This document shows positions 53,701 to 63,332 of a DNA stretch of 64,000 bases, piece after piece. Origin of the DNA: Owenia fusiformis (Eukaryota > Annelida > Polychaeta > Sabellida > Oweniidae); assembly GCA_903813345.2 (NCBI GenBank), contig CAIIXF020000008.1, positions 34,744,867 to 34,808,866 on the forward strand, read 5' to 3'. The position numbers and the translations under genes were made by a program. Every line of letters begins with the position of its first letter. The first letter of the stretch is position 1. The notes under the pieces were generated by a model, which saw only the letters and a program-made list of their open reading frames with translations, was not told where the DNA came from and ran no database searches.

Positions 53701-56700
53701 TTGATCAGTTTTGACTCTGGCCTAGAGAATTGGGACTTTTGAGATATTTTTAGCTCGAATGTAGTCATTCAGAGTGAACAAATACATCAAAAATTGACAC
53801 TTAACTCACCAATTTCTGACTGCACCCCCGATATGTACCTTCTTTCTATACTGGAAACCATAAGATGGGAAATTCAATCTTTATGATGAATAGCAACTCG
53901 TTGGCTTCCCCATTTACGACAACAAATGACATTTAGGGGTCACTAAGGACAAAATTGTAGCCAAATATCGTCAAAATCAGTGGTTTTTGGGGTAAAAAGC
54001 GAAAACTGCTGATTCAGCAAAAACATTAAATTTGTTCATGAAAATTCCCCTTTTTGCCTCCGTCCAAAATATGTTTCACACTAATAAACCTCAATTCTGG
54101 TCGATTCTGAGTAGTTTTAAAAAATTTTGGTCACTTTCACATGTGACTAATAGCCACATGGTTGGATGATTTCTGGCTTTAAATTGCGTTTTTCCAATTT
54201 ACTAGAGTTTTTCAAGTAGTTTTGTGCAGTTTAAGAATATTCTGACAGCAATTATGAAAAATATGGCTACTTCATCACCCCTGGGGTCATTTTTCCAAGA
54301 ACCCAATGGTTTTCCTTTAAATTTGACTAGTTTTTCATTTACATCATGAAATCCACTGCCTGATGGTGACATTTTTCAGTATCGTGTCAAGAAATTGAGT
54401 ATTTTATTGCATATTGCAATTTTTAGCCAAAATCACTGAACCGTGAACTAGAAAATTGGACAAATTTGACCCACTTTTTGGCAAAATCTTACTAAAATCA
54501 TCACTTTTTCATACTTTATTCCATTCAACAACCTCCTGATTTGAAAAATGATGACAAATTTGATCAGTTTTGACTCTGGCCTAGAGAATTGGGACTTTTG
54601 AGATATTTTTAGCTCGAATGTAGTCATTCAGAGTGAACAAATACATCAAAAATTGACACTTAACTCACCAATTTCTGACTGCACCCCCGATATGTACCTT
54701 CTTTCTATACTGGAAACCATAAGATGGGAAATTCAATCTTTATGATGAATAGCAACTCGTTGGCTTCCCCATTTACGACAACAAATGACATTTAGGGGTC
54801 ACTAAGGACAAAATTGTAGCCAAATATCGTCAAAATCAGTGGTTTTTGGGGTAAAAAGCGAAAACTGCTGATTCAGCAAAAACATTAAATTTGTTCATGA
54901 AAATTCCCCTTTTTGCCTCCGTCCAAAATATGTTTCACACTAATAAACCTCAATTCTGGTCGATTCTGAGTAGTTTTAAAAAATTTTGGTCACTTTCACA
55001 TGTGACTAATAGGCAAAACTGCCCTAATTCACGTCACCATACTAGTCAATGGGCAAAAGGGCAAACGCCTGACTTTTTATCTCGAGTTATGGATTTATGT
55101 GGCCTCACTGGCCTATCTGAGGTTCTAAAGCTATGTCTAAGCTACATCTTGACACTAAACTCGATAGGGGCCAATCATCTACTTTTTGAAATAATTGGTC
55201 AATTGTGACACTACCCCCTCTCTCTGCAGACACAAATTGAAATTCACAAAAATGAAGGCAAAATTAATACGCCACTTGACTCGAAATTTTCCTTCAGATA
55301 ACCCAAATAAACGCATTTTCAGAAGAAATGGCATGTTGCCATTGCAAAAAGATTACAACTGTGCCTACATACTAGCTTACTGACTCGTCATGATCACAAT
55401 TGTGTTGGGACTACATTTATTTTTGAATACTACTTTTTTCTATTCAGCGGAAGTGACGTATTAGGGCATTTTGGCCTAATAGCCACATGGTTGGATGATT
55501 TCTGGCTTTAAATTGCGTTTTTTCCAATTTACTAGAGTTTTTCAAGTAGTTTTGTGCAGTTTAAGAATATTCTGACAGCAATTATGAAAAATATGGCTAC
55601 TTCATCACCCCTGGGGTCATTTTTCCAAGAACCCAATGGTTTTCCTTTAAATTTGACTAGTTTTTCATTTACATCATGAAATCCACTGCCTGATGGTGAC
55701 ATTTTTCAGTATCGTGTCAAGAAATTGAGTATTTTATTGCATATTGCAATTTTTAGCCAAAATCACTGAACCGTGAACTAGAAAATTGGACAAATTTGAC
55801 CCACTTTTTGGCAAAATCTTACTAAAATCATCACTTTTTCATACTTTATTCCATTCAACAACCTCCTGATTTGAAAAATGATGACAAATTTGATCAGTTT
55901 TGACTCTGGCCTAGAGAATTGGGACTTTTGAGATATTTTTAGCTCGAATGTAGTCATTCAGAGTGAACAAATACATCAAAAATTGACACTTAACTCACCA
56001 ATTTCTGACTGCACCCCCGATATGTACCTTCTTTCTATACTGGAAACCATAAGATGGGAAATTCAATCTTTATGATGAATAGCAACTCGTTGGCTTCCCC
56101 ATTTACGACAACAAATGACATTTAGGGGTCACTAAGGACAAAATTGTAGCCAAATATCGTCAAAATCAGTGGTTTTTGGGGTAAAAAGCGAAAACTGCTG
56201 ATTCAGCAAAAACATTAAATTTGTTCATGAAAATTCCCCTTTTTGCCTCCGTCCAAAATATGTTTCACACTAATAAACCTCAATTCTGGTCGATTCTGAG
56301 TAGTTTTAAAAAATTTTGGTCACTTTCACATGTGACTAATAGGCAAAACTGCCCTAATTCACGTCACCATACTAGTCAATGGGCAAAAGGGCAAACGCCT
56401 GACTTTTTATCTCGAGTTATGGATTTATGTGGCCTCACTGGCCTATCTGAGGTTCTAAAGCTATGTCTAAGCTACATCTTGACACTAAACTCGATAGGGG
56501 CCAATCATCTACTTTTTGAAATAATTGGTCAATTGTGACACTACCCCCTCTCTCTGCAGACACAAATTGAAATTCACAAAAATGAAGGCAAAATTAATAC
56601 GCCACTTGACTCGAAATTTTCCTTCAGATAACCCAAATAAACGCATTTTCAGAAGAAATGGCATGTTGCCATTGCAAAAAGATTACAACTGTGCCTACAT

Positions 56701-59464
56701 ACTAGCTTACTGACTCGTCATGATCACAATTGTGTTGGGACTACATTTATTTTTGAATACTACTTTTTTCTATTCAGCGGAAGTGACGTATTAGGGCATT
56801 TTGGCCTAATAGCCACATGGTTGGATGATTTCTGGCTTTAAATTGCGTTTTTCCAATTTACTAGAGTTTTTCAAGTAGTTTTGTGCAGTTTAAGAATATT
56901 CTGACAGCAATTATGAAAAATATGGCTACTTCATCACCCCTGGGGTCATTTTTCCAAGAACCCAATGGTTTTCCTTTAAATTTGACTAGTTTTTCATTTA
57001 CATCATGAAATCCACTGCCTGATGGTGACATTTTTCAGTATCGTGTCAAGAAATTGAGTATTTTATTGCATATTGCAATTTTTAGCCAAAATCACTGAAC
57101 CGTGAACTAGAAAATTGGACAAATTTGACCCACTTTTTGGCAAAATCTTACTAAAATCATCACTTTTTCATACTTTATTCCATTCAACAACCTCCTGATT
57201 TGAAAAATGATGACAAATTTGATCAGTTTTGACTCTGGCCTAGAGAATTGGGACTTTTGAGATATTTTTAGCTCGAATGTAGTCATTCAGAGTGAACAAA
57301 TACATCAAAAATTGACACTTAACTCACCAATTTCTGACTGCACCCCCGATATGTACCTTCTTTCTATACTGGAAACCATAAGATGGGAAATTCAATCTTT
57401 ATGATGAATAGCAACTCGTTGGCTTCCCCATTTACGACAACAAATGACATTTAGGGGTCACTAAGGACAAAATTGTAGCCAAATATCGTCAAAATCAGTG
57501 GTTTTTGGGGTAAAAAGCGAAAACTGCTGATTCAGCAAAAACATTAAATTTGTTCATGAAAATTCCCCTTTTTGCCTCCGTCCAAAATATGTTTCACACT
57601 AATAAACCTCAATTCTGGTCGATTCTGAGTAGTTTTAAAAAATTTTGGTCACTTTCACATGTGACTAATAGGCAAAACTGCCCTAATTCACGTCACCATA
57701 CTAGTCAATGGGCAAAAGGGCAAACGCCTGACTTTTTATCTCGAGTTATGGATTTATGTGGCCTCACTGGCCTATCTGAGGTTCTAAAGCTATGTCTAAG
57801 CTACATCTTGACACTAAACTCGATAGGGGCCAATCATCTACTTTTTGAAATAATTGGTCAATTGTGACACTACCCCCTCTCTCTGCAGACACAAATTGAA
57901 ATTCACAAAAATGAAGGCAAAATTAATACGCCACTTGACTCGAAATTTTCCTTCAGATAACCCAAATAAACGCATTTTCAGAAGAAATGGCATGTTGCCA
58001 TTGCAAAAAGATTACAACTGTGCCTACATACTAGCTTACTGACTCGTCATGATCACAATTGTGTTGGGACTACATTTATTTTTGAATACTACTTTTTTCT
58101 ATTCAGCGGAAGTGACGTATTAGGGCATTTTGGCCTAATAGCCACATGGTTGGATGATTTCTGGCTTTAAATTGCGTTTTTCCAATTTACTAGAGTTTTT
58201 CAAGTAGTTTTGTGCAGTTTAAGAATATTCTGACAGCAATTATGAAAAATATGGCTACTTCATCACCCCTGGGGTCATTTTTCCAAGAACCCAATGGTTT
58301 TCCTTTAAATTTGACTAGTTTTTCATTTACATCATGAAATCCACTGCCTGATGGTGACATTTTTCAGTATCGTGTCAAGAAATTGAGTATTTTATTGCAT
58401 ATTGCAATTTTTAGCCAAAATCACTGAACCGTGAACTAGAAAATTGGACAAATTTGACCCACTTTTTGGCAAAATCTTACTAAAATCATCACTTTTTCAT
58501 ACTTTATTCCATTCAACAACCTCCTGATTTGAAAAATGATGACAAATTTGATCAGTTTTGACTCTGGCCTAGAGAATTGGGACTTTTGAGATATTTTTAG
58601 CTCGAATGTAGTCATTCAGAGTGAACAAATACATCAAAAATTGACACTTAACTCACCAATTTCTGACTGCACCCCCGATATGTACCTTCTTTCTATACTG
58701 GAAACCATAAGATGGGAAATTCAATCTTTATGATGAATAGCAACTCGTTGGCTTCCCCATTTACGACAACAAATGACATTTAGGGGTCACTAAGGACAAA
58801 ATTGTAGCCAAATATCGTCAAAATCAGTGGTTTTTGGGGTAAAAAGCGAAAACTGCTGATTCAGCAAAAACATTAAATTTGTTCATGAAAATTCCCCTTT
58901 TTGCCTCCGTCCAAAATATGTTTCACACTAATAAACCTCAATTCTGGTCGATTCTGAGTAGTTTTAAAAAATTTTGGTCACTTTCACATGTGACTAATAG
59001 GCAAAACTGCCCTAATTCACGTCACCATACTAGTCAATGGGCAAAAGGGCAAACGCCTGACTTTTTATCTCGAGTTATGGATTTATGTGGCCTCACTGGC
59101 CTATCTGAGGTTCTAAAGCTATGTCTAAGCTACATCTTGACACTAAACTCGATAGGGGCCAATCATCTACTTTTTGAAATAATTGGTCAATTGTGACACT
59201 ACCCCCTCTCTCTGCAGACACAAATTGAAATTCACAAAAATGAAGGCAAAATTAATACGCCACTTGACTCGAAATTTTCCTTCAGATAACCCAAATAAAC
59301 GCATTTTCAGAAGAAATGGCATGTTGCCATTGCAAAAAGATTACAACTGTGCCTACATACTAGCTTACTGACTCGTCATGATCACAATTGTGTTGGGACT
59401 ACATTTATTTTTGAATACTACTTTTTTCTATTCAGCGGAAGTGACGTATTAGGGCATTTTGGCC
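47751..59464 (+). repeat. Class B array block, nearly invariant
   Basis: Full units repeat at exactly 1329 bp (MITE starts 48837, 50166, 51495, 52824, then 56342 to 57671 to 59000); one unit is 1 bp longer in a T run. Every core carries GAACTAG, TTTGACCCAC, GCAATTTTT and TTCATCACCCC, and every MITE carries CTCGATAGG. Such uniformity over about 11.7 kb next to a variable block indicates recent amplification or conversion, or over-collapse or duplication during assembly. Confidence 0.85.
54148..54152 (+). other. Empty MITE site in short unit 6
   Basis: The only short unit inside the class B block, with class B variants on both sides. Apart from the missing insert it is like its neighbours. Confidence 0.9.
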
Positions 59465-59472
59465 AATACACG
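59465..59472. other. Palindrome centre between two facing right TIRs
   Basis: The 8-bp spacer AATACACG lies between TTTTGGCC (end of the forward MITE) and GGCCAAAA (start of the inverted MITE). No TAATA is present on either side, unlike every other MITE/core joint in the array. The orientation switch therefore happens exactly at the transposon end, not inside a core. Confidence 0.9.
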
Positions 59473-59937
59473 GGCCAAAATGCCCTAATACGTCACTTCC
59501 GCTGAATAGAAAAAAGTAGTATTCAAAAATAAATGTAGTCCCAACACAATTGTGATCATGACGAGTCAGTAAGCTAGTATGTAGGCACAGTTGTAATCTT
59601 TTTGCAATGGCAACATGCCATTTCTTCTGAAAATGCGTTTATTTGGGTTATCTGAAGGAAAATTTCGAGTCAAGTGGCGTATTAATTTTGCCTTCATTTT
59701 TGTGAATTTCAATTTGTGTCTGCAGAGAGAGGGGGTAGTGTCACAATTGACCAATTATTTCAAAAAGTAGATGATTGGCCCCTATTGAGTTTAGTGTCAA
59801 GATGTAGCTTAGACATAGCTTTAGAACCTCAGATAGGCCAGTGAGGCCACATAAATCCATAACTCGAGATAAAAAGTCAGGCGTTTGCCATTTTGCCCAT
59901 TGACTAGTATGGTGACGTGAATTAGGGCAGTTTTGCC
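59473..59937 (-). mobile_element. Inverted MITE copy, inner
   Basis: 465 bp on the minus strand. Its right TIR faces the palindrome centre, and its left TIR joins an inverted core through TATTA (reverse of TAATA) at 59938-59942. It shares with the outer inverted copy a substitution not seen in forward copies (TTTGCCATTTTGCCC where forward copies imply TTTGCCCTTTTGCCC). Confidence 0.9.
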
Positions 59938-60801
59938 TATTAGTCACATGTGAAAGTGACCAAAATTTTTTAAAACTACTCAGAATCGCCCAGAATTGAA
60001 GTTTATTAGTGTGAAACATATTTTGGACGGAGGCAAAAAGGGGAATTTCCATGAACAAATTTAATGTTTTTGCTGAATCAGCAGTTTTCGCTTTTTACCC
60101 CAAAAACCACTGATTTTGACGATATTTGGCTACAATTTTGTCCTTAATGACCCCTAAATGTCATTTGTTGTCGTAAATGGGGAAGCCAACGAGTTGCTAT
60201 TCATCATAAAGATTGAATTTTCCATCTCATGGTTTCCAGTATAGAAAGAAGGTACATATCGGGGGTGCAGTCAGAAATTGGTGAGTTAAGTGTCAATTTT
60301 TGATGTATTTGTTCACTCTGAATGACTACATTCGAGCTAAAAATATCTCAAAAGTCCCAATTCTCTAGGCCAGAGTCAAAACTGATCAAATTTGTCATCA
60401 TTTTTCAAATCAGGAGGTTGTTGAATGGAATAAAGTATAAAAAAGTGATGATTTTAGTAAGATTTTGCCAAAAAGTGGGCCAAATTTGTCCAATTTTCTG
60501 GTTCATGGTTCAGTGATTTTGGCTAAAAATCGCAATATGCAATAAAATACTCAATTTCTTGACACGATACTGAAAAATGTCACCATCAGGCAGTGGATTT
60601 CATGATGTAAATGAAAAACTAGTCACATTTAAAGGAAAACCATTAAGTTCTTGGAGAAATGACCCCAGGGGTAATGAAGTAGCCATATTTTTCATAATTG
60701 CTGTCAGAATATTCTTAAACTGCACAAAACTACTTGAAAAACTCTAGTAAATTGGAAAAACGCAATTTAAAGCCAGAAATCATCCAACCATGTGGCTATT
60801 A
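59938..60801 (-). repeat. Inverted satellite core
   Basis: About 864 bp including TATTA at both ends. It carries class A diagnostic bases (GAACCA rather than GAACTA, GCG in the GCGATTTTT position, CATTACCCC) plus private substitutions. This makes it the most diverged core in the window, as expected at a satellite array edge. Confidence 0.9.
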
Positions 60802-61266
60802 GGCCAAAATGCCCTAATACGTCACTTCCGCTGAATAGAAAAAAGTAGTATTCAAAAATAAATGTAGTCCCAACACAATTGTGATCATGACGAGTCAGTA
60901 AGCTAGTATGTAGGCACAGTTGTAATCTTTTTGCAATGGCAACATGCCATTTCTTCTGAAAATGCGTTTATTTGGGTTATCTGAAGGAAAATTTCGAGTC
61001 AAGTGGCGTATTAATTTTGCCTTCATTTTTGTGAATTTCAATTTGTGTCTGCAGAGAGAGGGGGTAGTGTCACAATTGACCAATTATTTCAAAAAGTAGA
61101 TGATTGGCCCCTATTGAGTTTAGTGTCAAGATGTAGCTTAGACATAGCTTTAGAACCTCAGATAGGCCAGTGAGGCCACATAAATCCATAACTCGAGATA
61201 AAAAGTCAGGCGTTTGCCATTTTGCCCATTGACTAGTATGGTGACGTGAATTAGGGCAGTTTTGCC
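60802..61266 (-). mobile_element. Inverted MITE copy at the array edge
   Basis: Complete 465-bp copy with both TIRs. The inner side has TATTA (60797-60801). The outer side ends GGCAGTTTTGCC and is followed at once by unrelated sequence ACGATGACCC, without the TAATA-type duplication. The array therefore stops at the base where the transposon stops. Confidence 0.9.
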
Positions 61267-61308
61267 ACGATGACCCACTTAATTTTCCTGCGCACATTTC
61301 TTGCGCAT

Positions 61309-61338
61309 GAGAGTAAAATCAACTTCCGGTTTACTCTC
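61309..61338. repeat. Perfect 9-bp hairpin just outside the array
   Basis: GAGAGTAAA (61309-61317) and TTTACTCTC (61330-61338) are exact reverse complements around a 12-nt loop. The hairpin lies 43 bp from the array edge. No T run follows that would suggest a Pol III terminator, and its role is unknown. Confidence 0.6.
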
Positions 61339-61765
61339 ACACAGGAAGTCAGTGTAAAATTGTTCAAAATAGGTCCCACAAATTCTTCTCATATGCCATA
61401 ACCATGCTGTTTTGTTGCTTATTTTACATTTCAATATTGATATAAGATCCCTATGTATCATTTCCCTTAAATTGGTGAAATTTACACCATTAATAAGTGA
61501 GAACATACCCCCTCATTGGAGCAGACGTTTTGTACGACTTTTCGTTGACATTGATAACTGGTCCCGGGCAACTGGCAGTGGTTCATCAACTCATAGTATC
61601 CCTATCATGTCATCATGTAGATAGTCTTTAAAAAACGATTATTTGAGCTAATGACACTTAAATATACAACATTTGGTAGCCCTGGATGTCTTGGCGCTGA
61701 GCTAGTTTGACACCCTTTGGAGGGAATTCCCTGGGAAACCCCTTGAGGTCATTGAGTGCATATGA
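61339..61765. other. Right flank, no gene seen
   Basis: Unique A+T-rich sequence with no convincing open frame, RNA gene or named repeat. The short open frames present are small and lack plausible composition or splice signals. Confidence 0.5.
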
Positions 61766-61786
61766 TTAAATAAATAATTTATTTAA
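61766..61786. repeat. A/T palindrome of 21 nt
   Basis: TTAAATAAAT and ATTTATTTAA are exact reverse complements around a single A. Its pure A/T composition makes chance or slippage plausible. Confidence 0.6.
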
Positions 61787-62427
61787 TAAATTTATCTGGT
61801 GTTTTCCAGTGGTTTATTTCATTTAAGCCAAAAGGACATCAAAACAATTAATAACCAGTCTTACCCTGTGATTCAAGCACTGCCAAGCACATCCAAGCAT
61901 CAATCAAGCACCATTGGGACTTTATTCCAGCACCATTTAAAGGCAGAAGCAGATCTAGCAAAATCCAGATGGTTACTCTTTACAAAAATTGTTTAGTTTC
62001 CAAATATTTTGGACTCATAGCATTCCTTGTCATGCCTATTTTCATGGGCTTTCAATATTCTATTTCAATATTCCAAAGTACATGTAGCTCAGCTGTATTA
62101 TTTGAGAAAAACTTAAGGATTTTTACAATAATACATTCTATTTTAATTTTATGGTTACCATTTTTATTTGGGAGAATTTAAACAATTTTCCCCATTTTGG
62201 CACATTGAATCCTAATTGATAATTTCACCAGTTAGGTATCATGGAGCTTTAGGGAGATATCATATTTTAATTTTAGCCCGAAGGAATATACATGTACATG
62301 TATTGGTAGGTCAACTGTACATGTCGCTTGCAATTTGTCTCTCCCAATAGATCTGATTCTCCCTTTAACTGTTCTTTAAATAATTTGAATGTTATACTAT
62401 GTAATTTTTAAATTAATATGTAATATG
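61787..62427. other. Right flank, no gene seen; contains a 16-nt palindrome
   Basis: No supported coding region. A 70-codon plus-strand frame at 61969-62181 is hydrophobic through T-rich codons but has no neighbours, splice context or recognisable domain, so I treat it as chance. ATACATGTACATGTAT at 62288-62303 is a perfect 16-nt palindrome. Confidence 0.5.
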
Positions 62428-62503
62428 CCGCACTGGGACCTAAGGACCCATGTGCCACTGCTGTACCGCACTGGGACCTAAGGACCCATGTGCCACTGCT
62501 GTA
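62428..62503 (+). repeat. Perfect 38-bp tandem duplication
   Basis: 62428-62465 and 62466-62503 are identical 38-bp copies starting CCGCACTGGGACC and ending CTGCTGTA. They are followed 13 bp later by an AATAAA-rich stretch. Short tandem units before an A-rich tail are typical of the 3' ends of some non-LTR retrotransposons, but no reverse transcriptase sequence is visible here. Confidence 0.85.
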
Positions 62504-62516
62504 AAAGTGTGTGAAA

Positions 62517-62534
62517 ATAAATAAAAAAATAAAC
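62517..62534 (+). promoter_or_regulatory. AATAAA-rich stretch, possible poly(A) signal or retroposon tail
   Basis: AATAAATAAAAAAATAAA contains overlapping AATAAA hexamers on the plus strand, directly after the 38-bp duplication. It could be a polyadenylation signal or the degraded A-rich tail of a retroposed copy. No upstream exon was identified. Confidence 0.3.
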
Positions 62535-62582
62535 ATTTTAGATGAAACTATGTTTATGCTTCTATAAAAAGCCAAAATAAAA

Positions 62583-62695
62583 GTGAAATGTGAATACTAT
62601 ATCAAGTTATTTGGGAATTGAACCCAATCCAAGGAATGATTAGTTCCATGGTGTAAGCCTACACAACTTGCAGGATATTTGTATAATCACATCAC
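62583..62695 (-). repeat. tRNA-like dispersed repeat, copy 1 (SINE-like)
   Basis: On the minus strand 62670-62603 folds as a 68-nt degenerate tRNA. The acceptor arms are CAAGTTG and TAACTTG (one G-T pair). There is a GGAA/TTCC anticodon stem around the 7-nt loop CTAATCA. The T arm is perfect, TTGGG around loop TTCAATT and CCCAA. The D region is short and abnormal, and base 37 is C, so this is not a functional tRNA. A second copy at about 63333 resembles it beyond the tRNA part, which suggests a tRNA-derived SINE family. Confidence 0.45.
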
Positions 62696-63075
62696 ATTAC
62701 TTTTGACTTTTCCTTGAAAATACTTTCCGGTTTCACAATGACATGGGACCTTCTAACAAAGATAAGTACATGATGTAGCATTATATGTTTGTTGGTGTAC
62801 ACTAAACTTCCAGCTTGGTGCATCAGAAATCAAAGTTGGGTGGAGTGTGCCAGGGTACCATCATTCTTTCTCATTGTCATGTTGCCTGGGATCACCAGAA
62901 ATCATAATCAGGTTGGGTGTGCCAGAGTTGAAAAAAATAAAACAATCCAAAATTTAAATTTTTCCCTTTGCATTTCTCAATAAATATTTTTTCAGAATAT
63001 TCTTCAATTTTATACTTAAAAGTTAAACATTGAGACAAATATAATCTAAATATGTATTTAAAATAATTATCTCAC
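62696..63075. other. Right flank with an imperfect internal direct repeat
   Basis: The stretches near 62820-62858 and 62890-62930 both hold CAGAAATCA followed by GTTGGGTG and GTGCCAG, indicating an old local duplication. No gene is supported. A 64-codon plus-strand frame across it (62789-62983) is low in complexity and unsupported. Confidence 0.4.
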
Positions 63076-63169
63076 CATAGGGGATGGTTGGGTAGTGCTT
63101 GGAGGACCACTGACGAATCTTCTGCTACTTGCAACAACTCTGCATCGGTCTCATAATCTTTAAAAACTG
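63076..63169 (-). CDS. Candidate internal coding exon of an unidentified host gene
   Basis: On the minus strand a continuous frame of about 31 codons reads VFKDYETDAELLQVAED and continues to ALPNHPL. It ends in CTATG followed by GTGAGA, a good 5' splice site at 63075. Two candidate acceptors precede it (CGCAG before 63169, or CAGCAG before 63166). The stronger-looking acceptor CTACAG at 63184 would include an in-frame stop. Composition is balanced and protein-like, unlike the surrounding A+T-rich DNA. I do not recognise the protein. The plus strand is also open for 27 codons after CACCATAG, so orientation is not certain. Any other exons are not recognised or lie beyond the right edge. Confidence 0.4.
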
Positions 63170-63332
63170 CTGCGTTTTTTTAACTGTAGATAAAAAAATA
63201 AAGATATTCATACAATATATTAAATTGACCCTTATTTTAATGTGGTTTAGTTAAAATTAGTGTACGCCTCGGAGTGTTCAGTAACCCTGGCCTGGATAGT
63301 TTATCCTTACATTTTATCAACTTCAAGATAAT

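Larger units (their letters stand above)
1..59464 (+). repeat. Tandem satellite array, ~1329-bp monomer (core + MITE)
   Basis: Directly visible head-to-tail repetition with spacing of 1326-1330 bp between equivalent points of full units, and about 853-864 bp where the unit is short. The window opens inside a core (base 1 corresponds to base 2181 of a later unit), so the array continues to the left. Forward content is 47 cores and 41 complete 465-bp inserts; six cores are followed directly by another core with no insert. Units differ mainly by single substitutions and one-base homopolymer length changes. No unit holds a recognisable protein domain. Array length, near-identity and absence of coding constraint fit satellite DNA maintained by unequal exchange or conversion. 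Chromosomal location (pericentromeric, subtelomeric, interstitial) cannot be read from this window. Confidence 0.97.
57671..61266. repeat. Large palindrome, 1794-bp arms, 8-bp spacer
   Basis: The left arm (57671-59464) and right arm (59473-61266) are each MITE-core-MITE and equal in length. The arms are not identical. The left arm is class B. The right arm is class A with private changes, including a changed codon in both MITEs (GGGCAA to TGGCAA sense) and several substitutions near 60225-60235 and 60625-60660. That divergence argues against a simple hairpin read artefact. Confidence 0.9.

Noticed and set aside
1-59464. CRISPR array or other prokaryotic repeat system
   Set aside because: The repeat unit is over 1.3 kb with no unique spacers and no cas genes, and the flank has eukaryotic transposon and tRNA-like repeats.
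1-59464. rDNA or histone-type tandem gene array
   Set aside because: No rRNA, 5S, histone or snRNA sequence is recognisable in the monomer on either strand.
57671-61266. Palindrome as a simple foldback read artefact
   Set aside because: The two arms belong to different haplotype classes and the right arm has private substitutions, so it is not a copy of the adjacent left arm. Confirmation from raw reads would still be needed.
1-61266. LTR retroelement or virus-derived array
   Set aside because: No long terminal repeats of that kind, no polyprotein-like frames and no primer-binding or polypurine features were seen; the inverted ends fit a DNA transposon.
61969-62181. 70-codon hydrophobic plus-strand frame as a membrane protein
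   Set aside because: The hydrophobicity comes from T-rich codons in A+T-rich DNA. There is no splice or start context and no domain.
62603-62670. Functional tRNA gene
   Set aside because: The D arm is too short, base 37 is a pyrimidine and the total is only 68 nt. A second diverged copy indicates a repeat rather than a gene.
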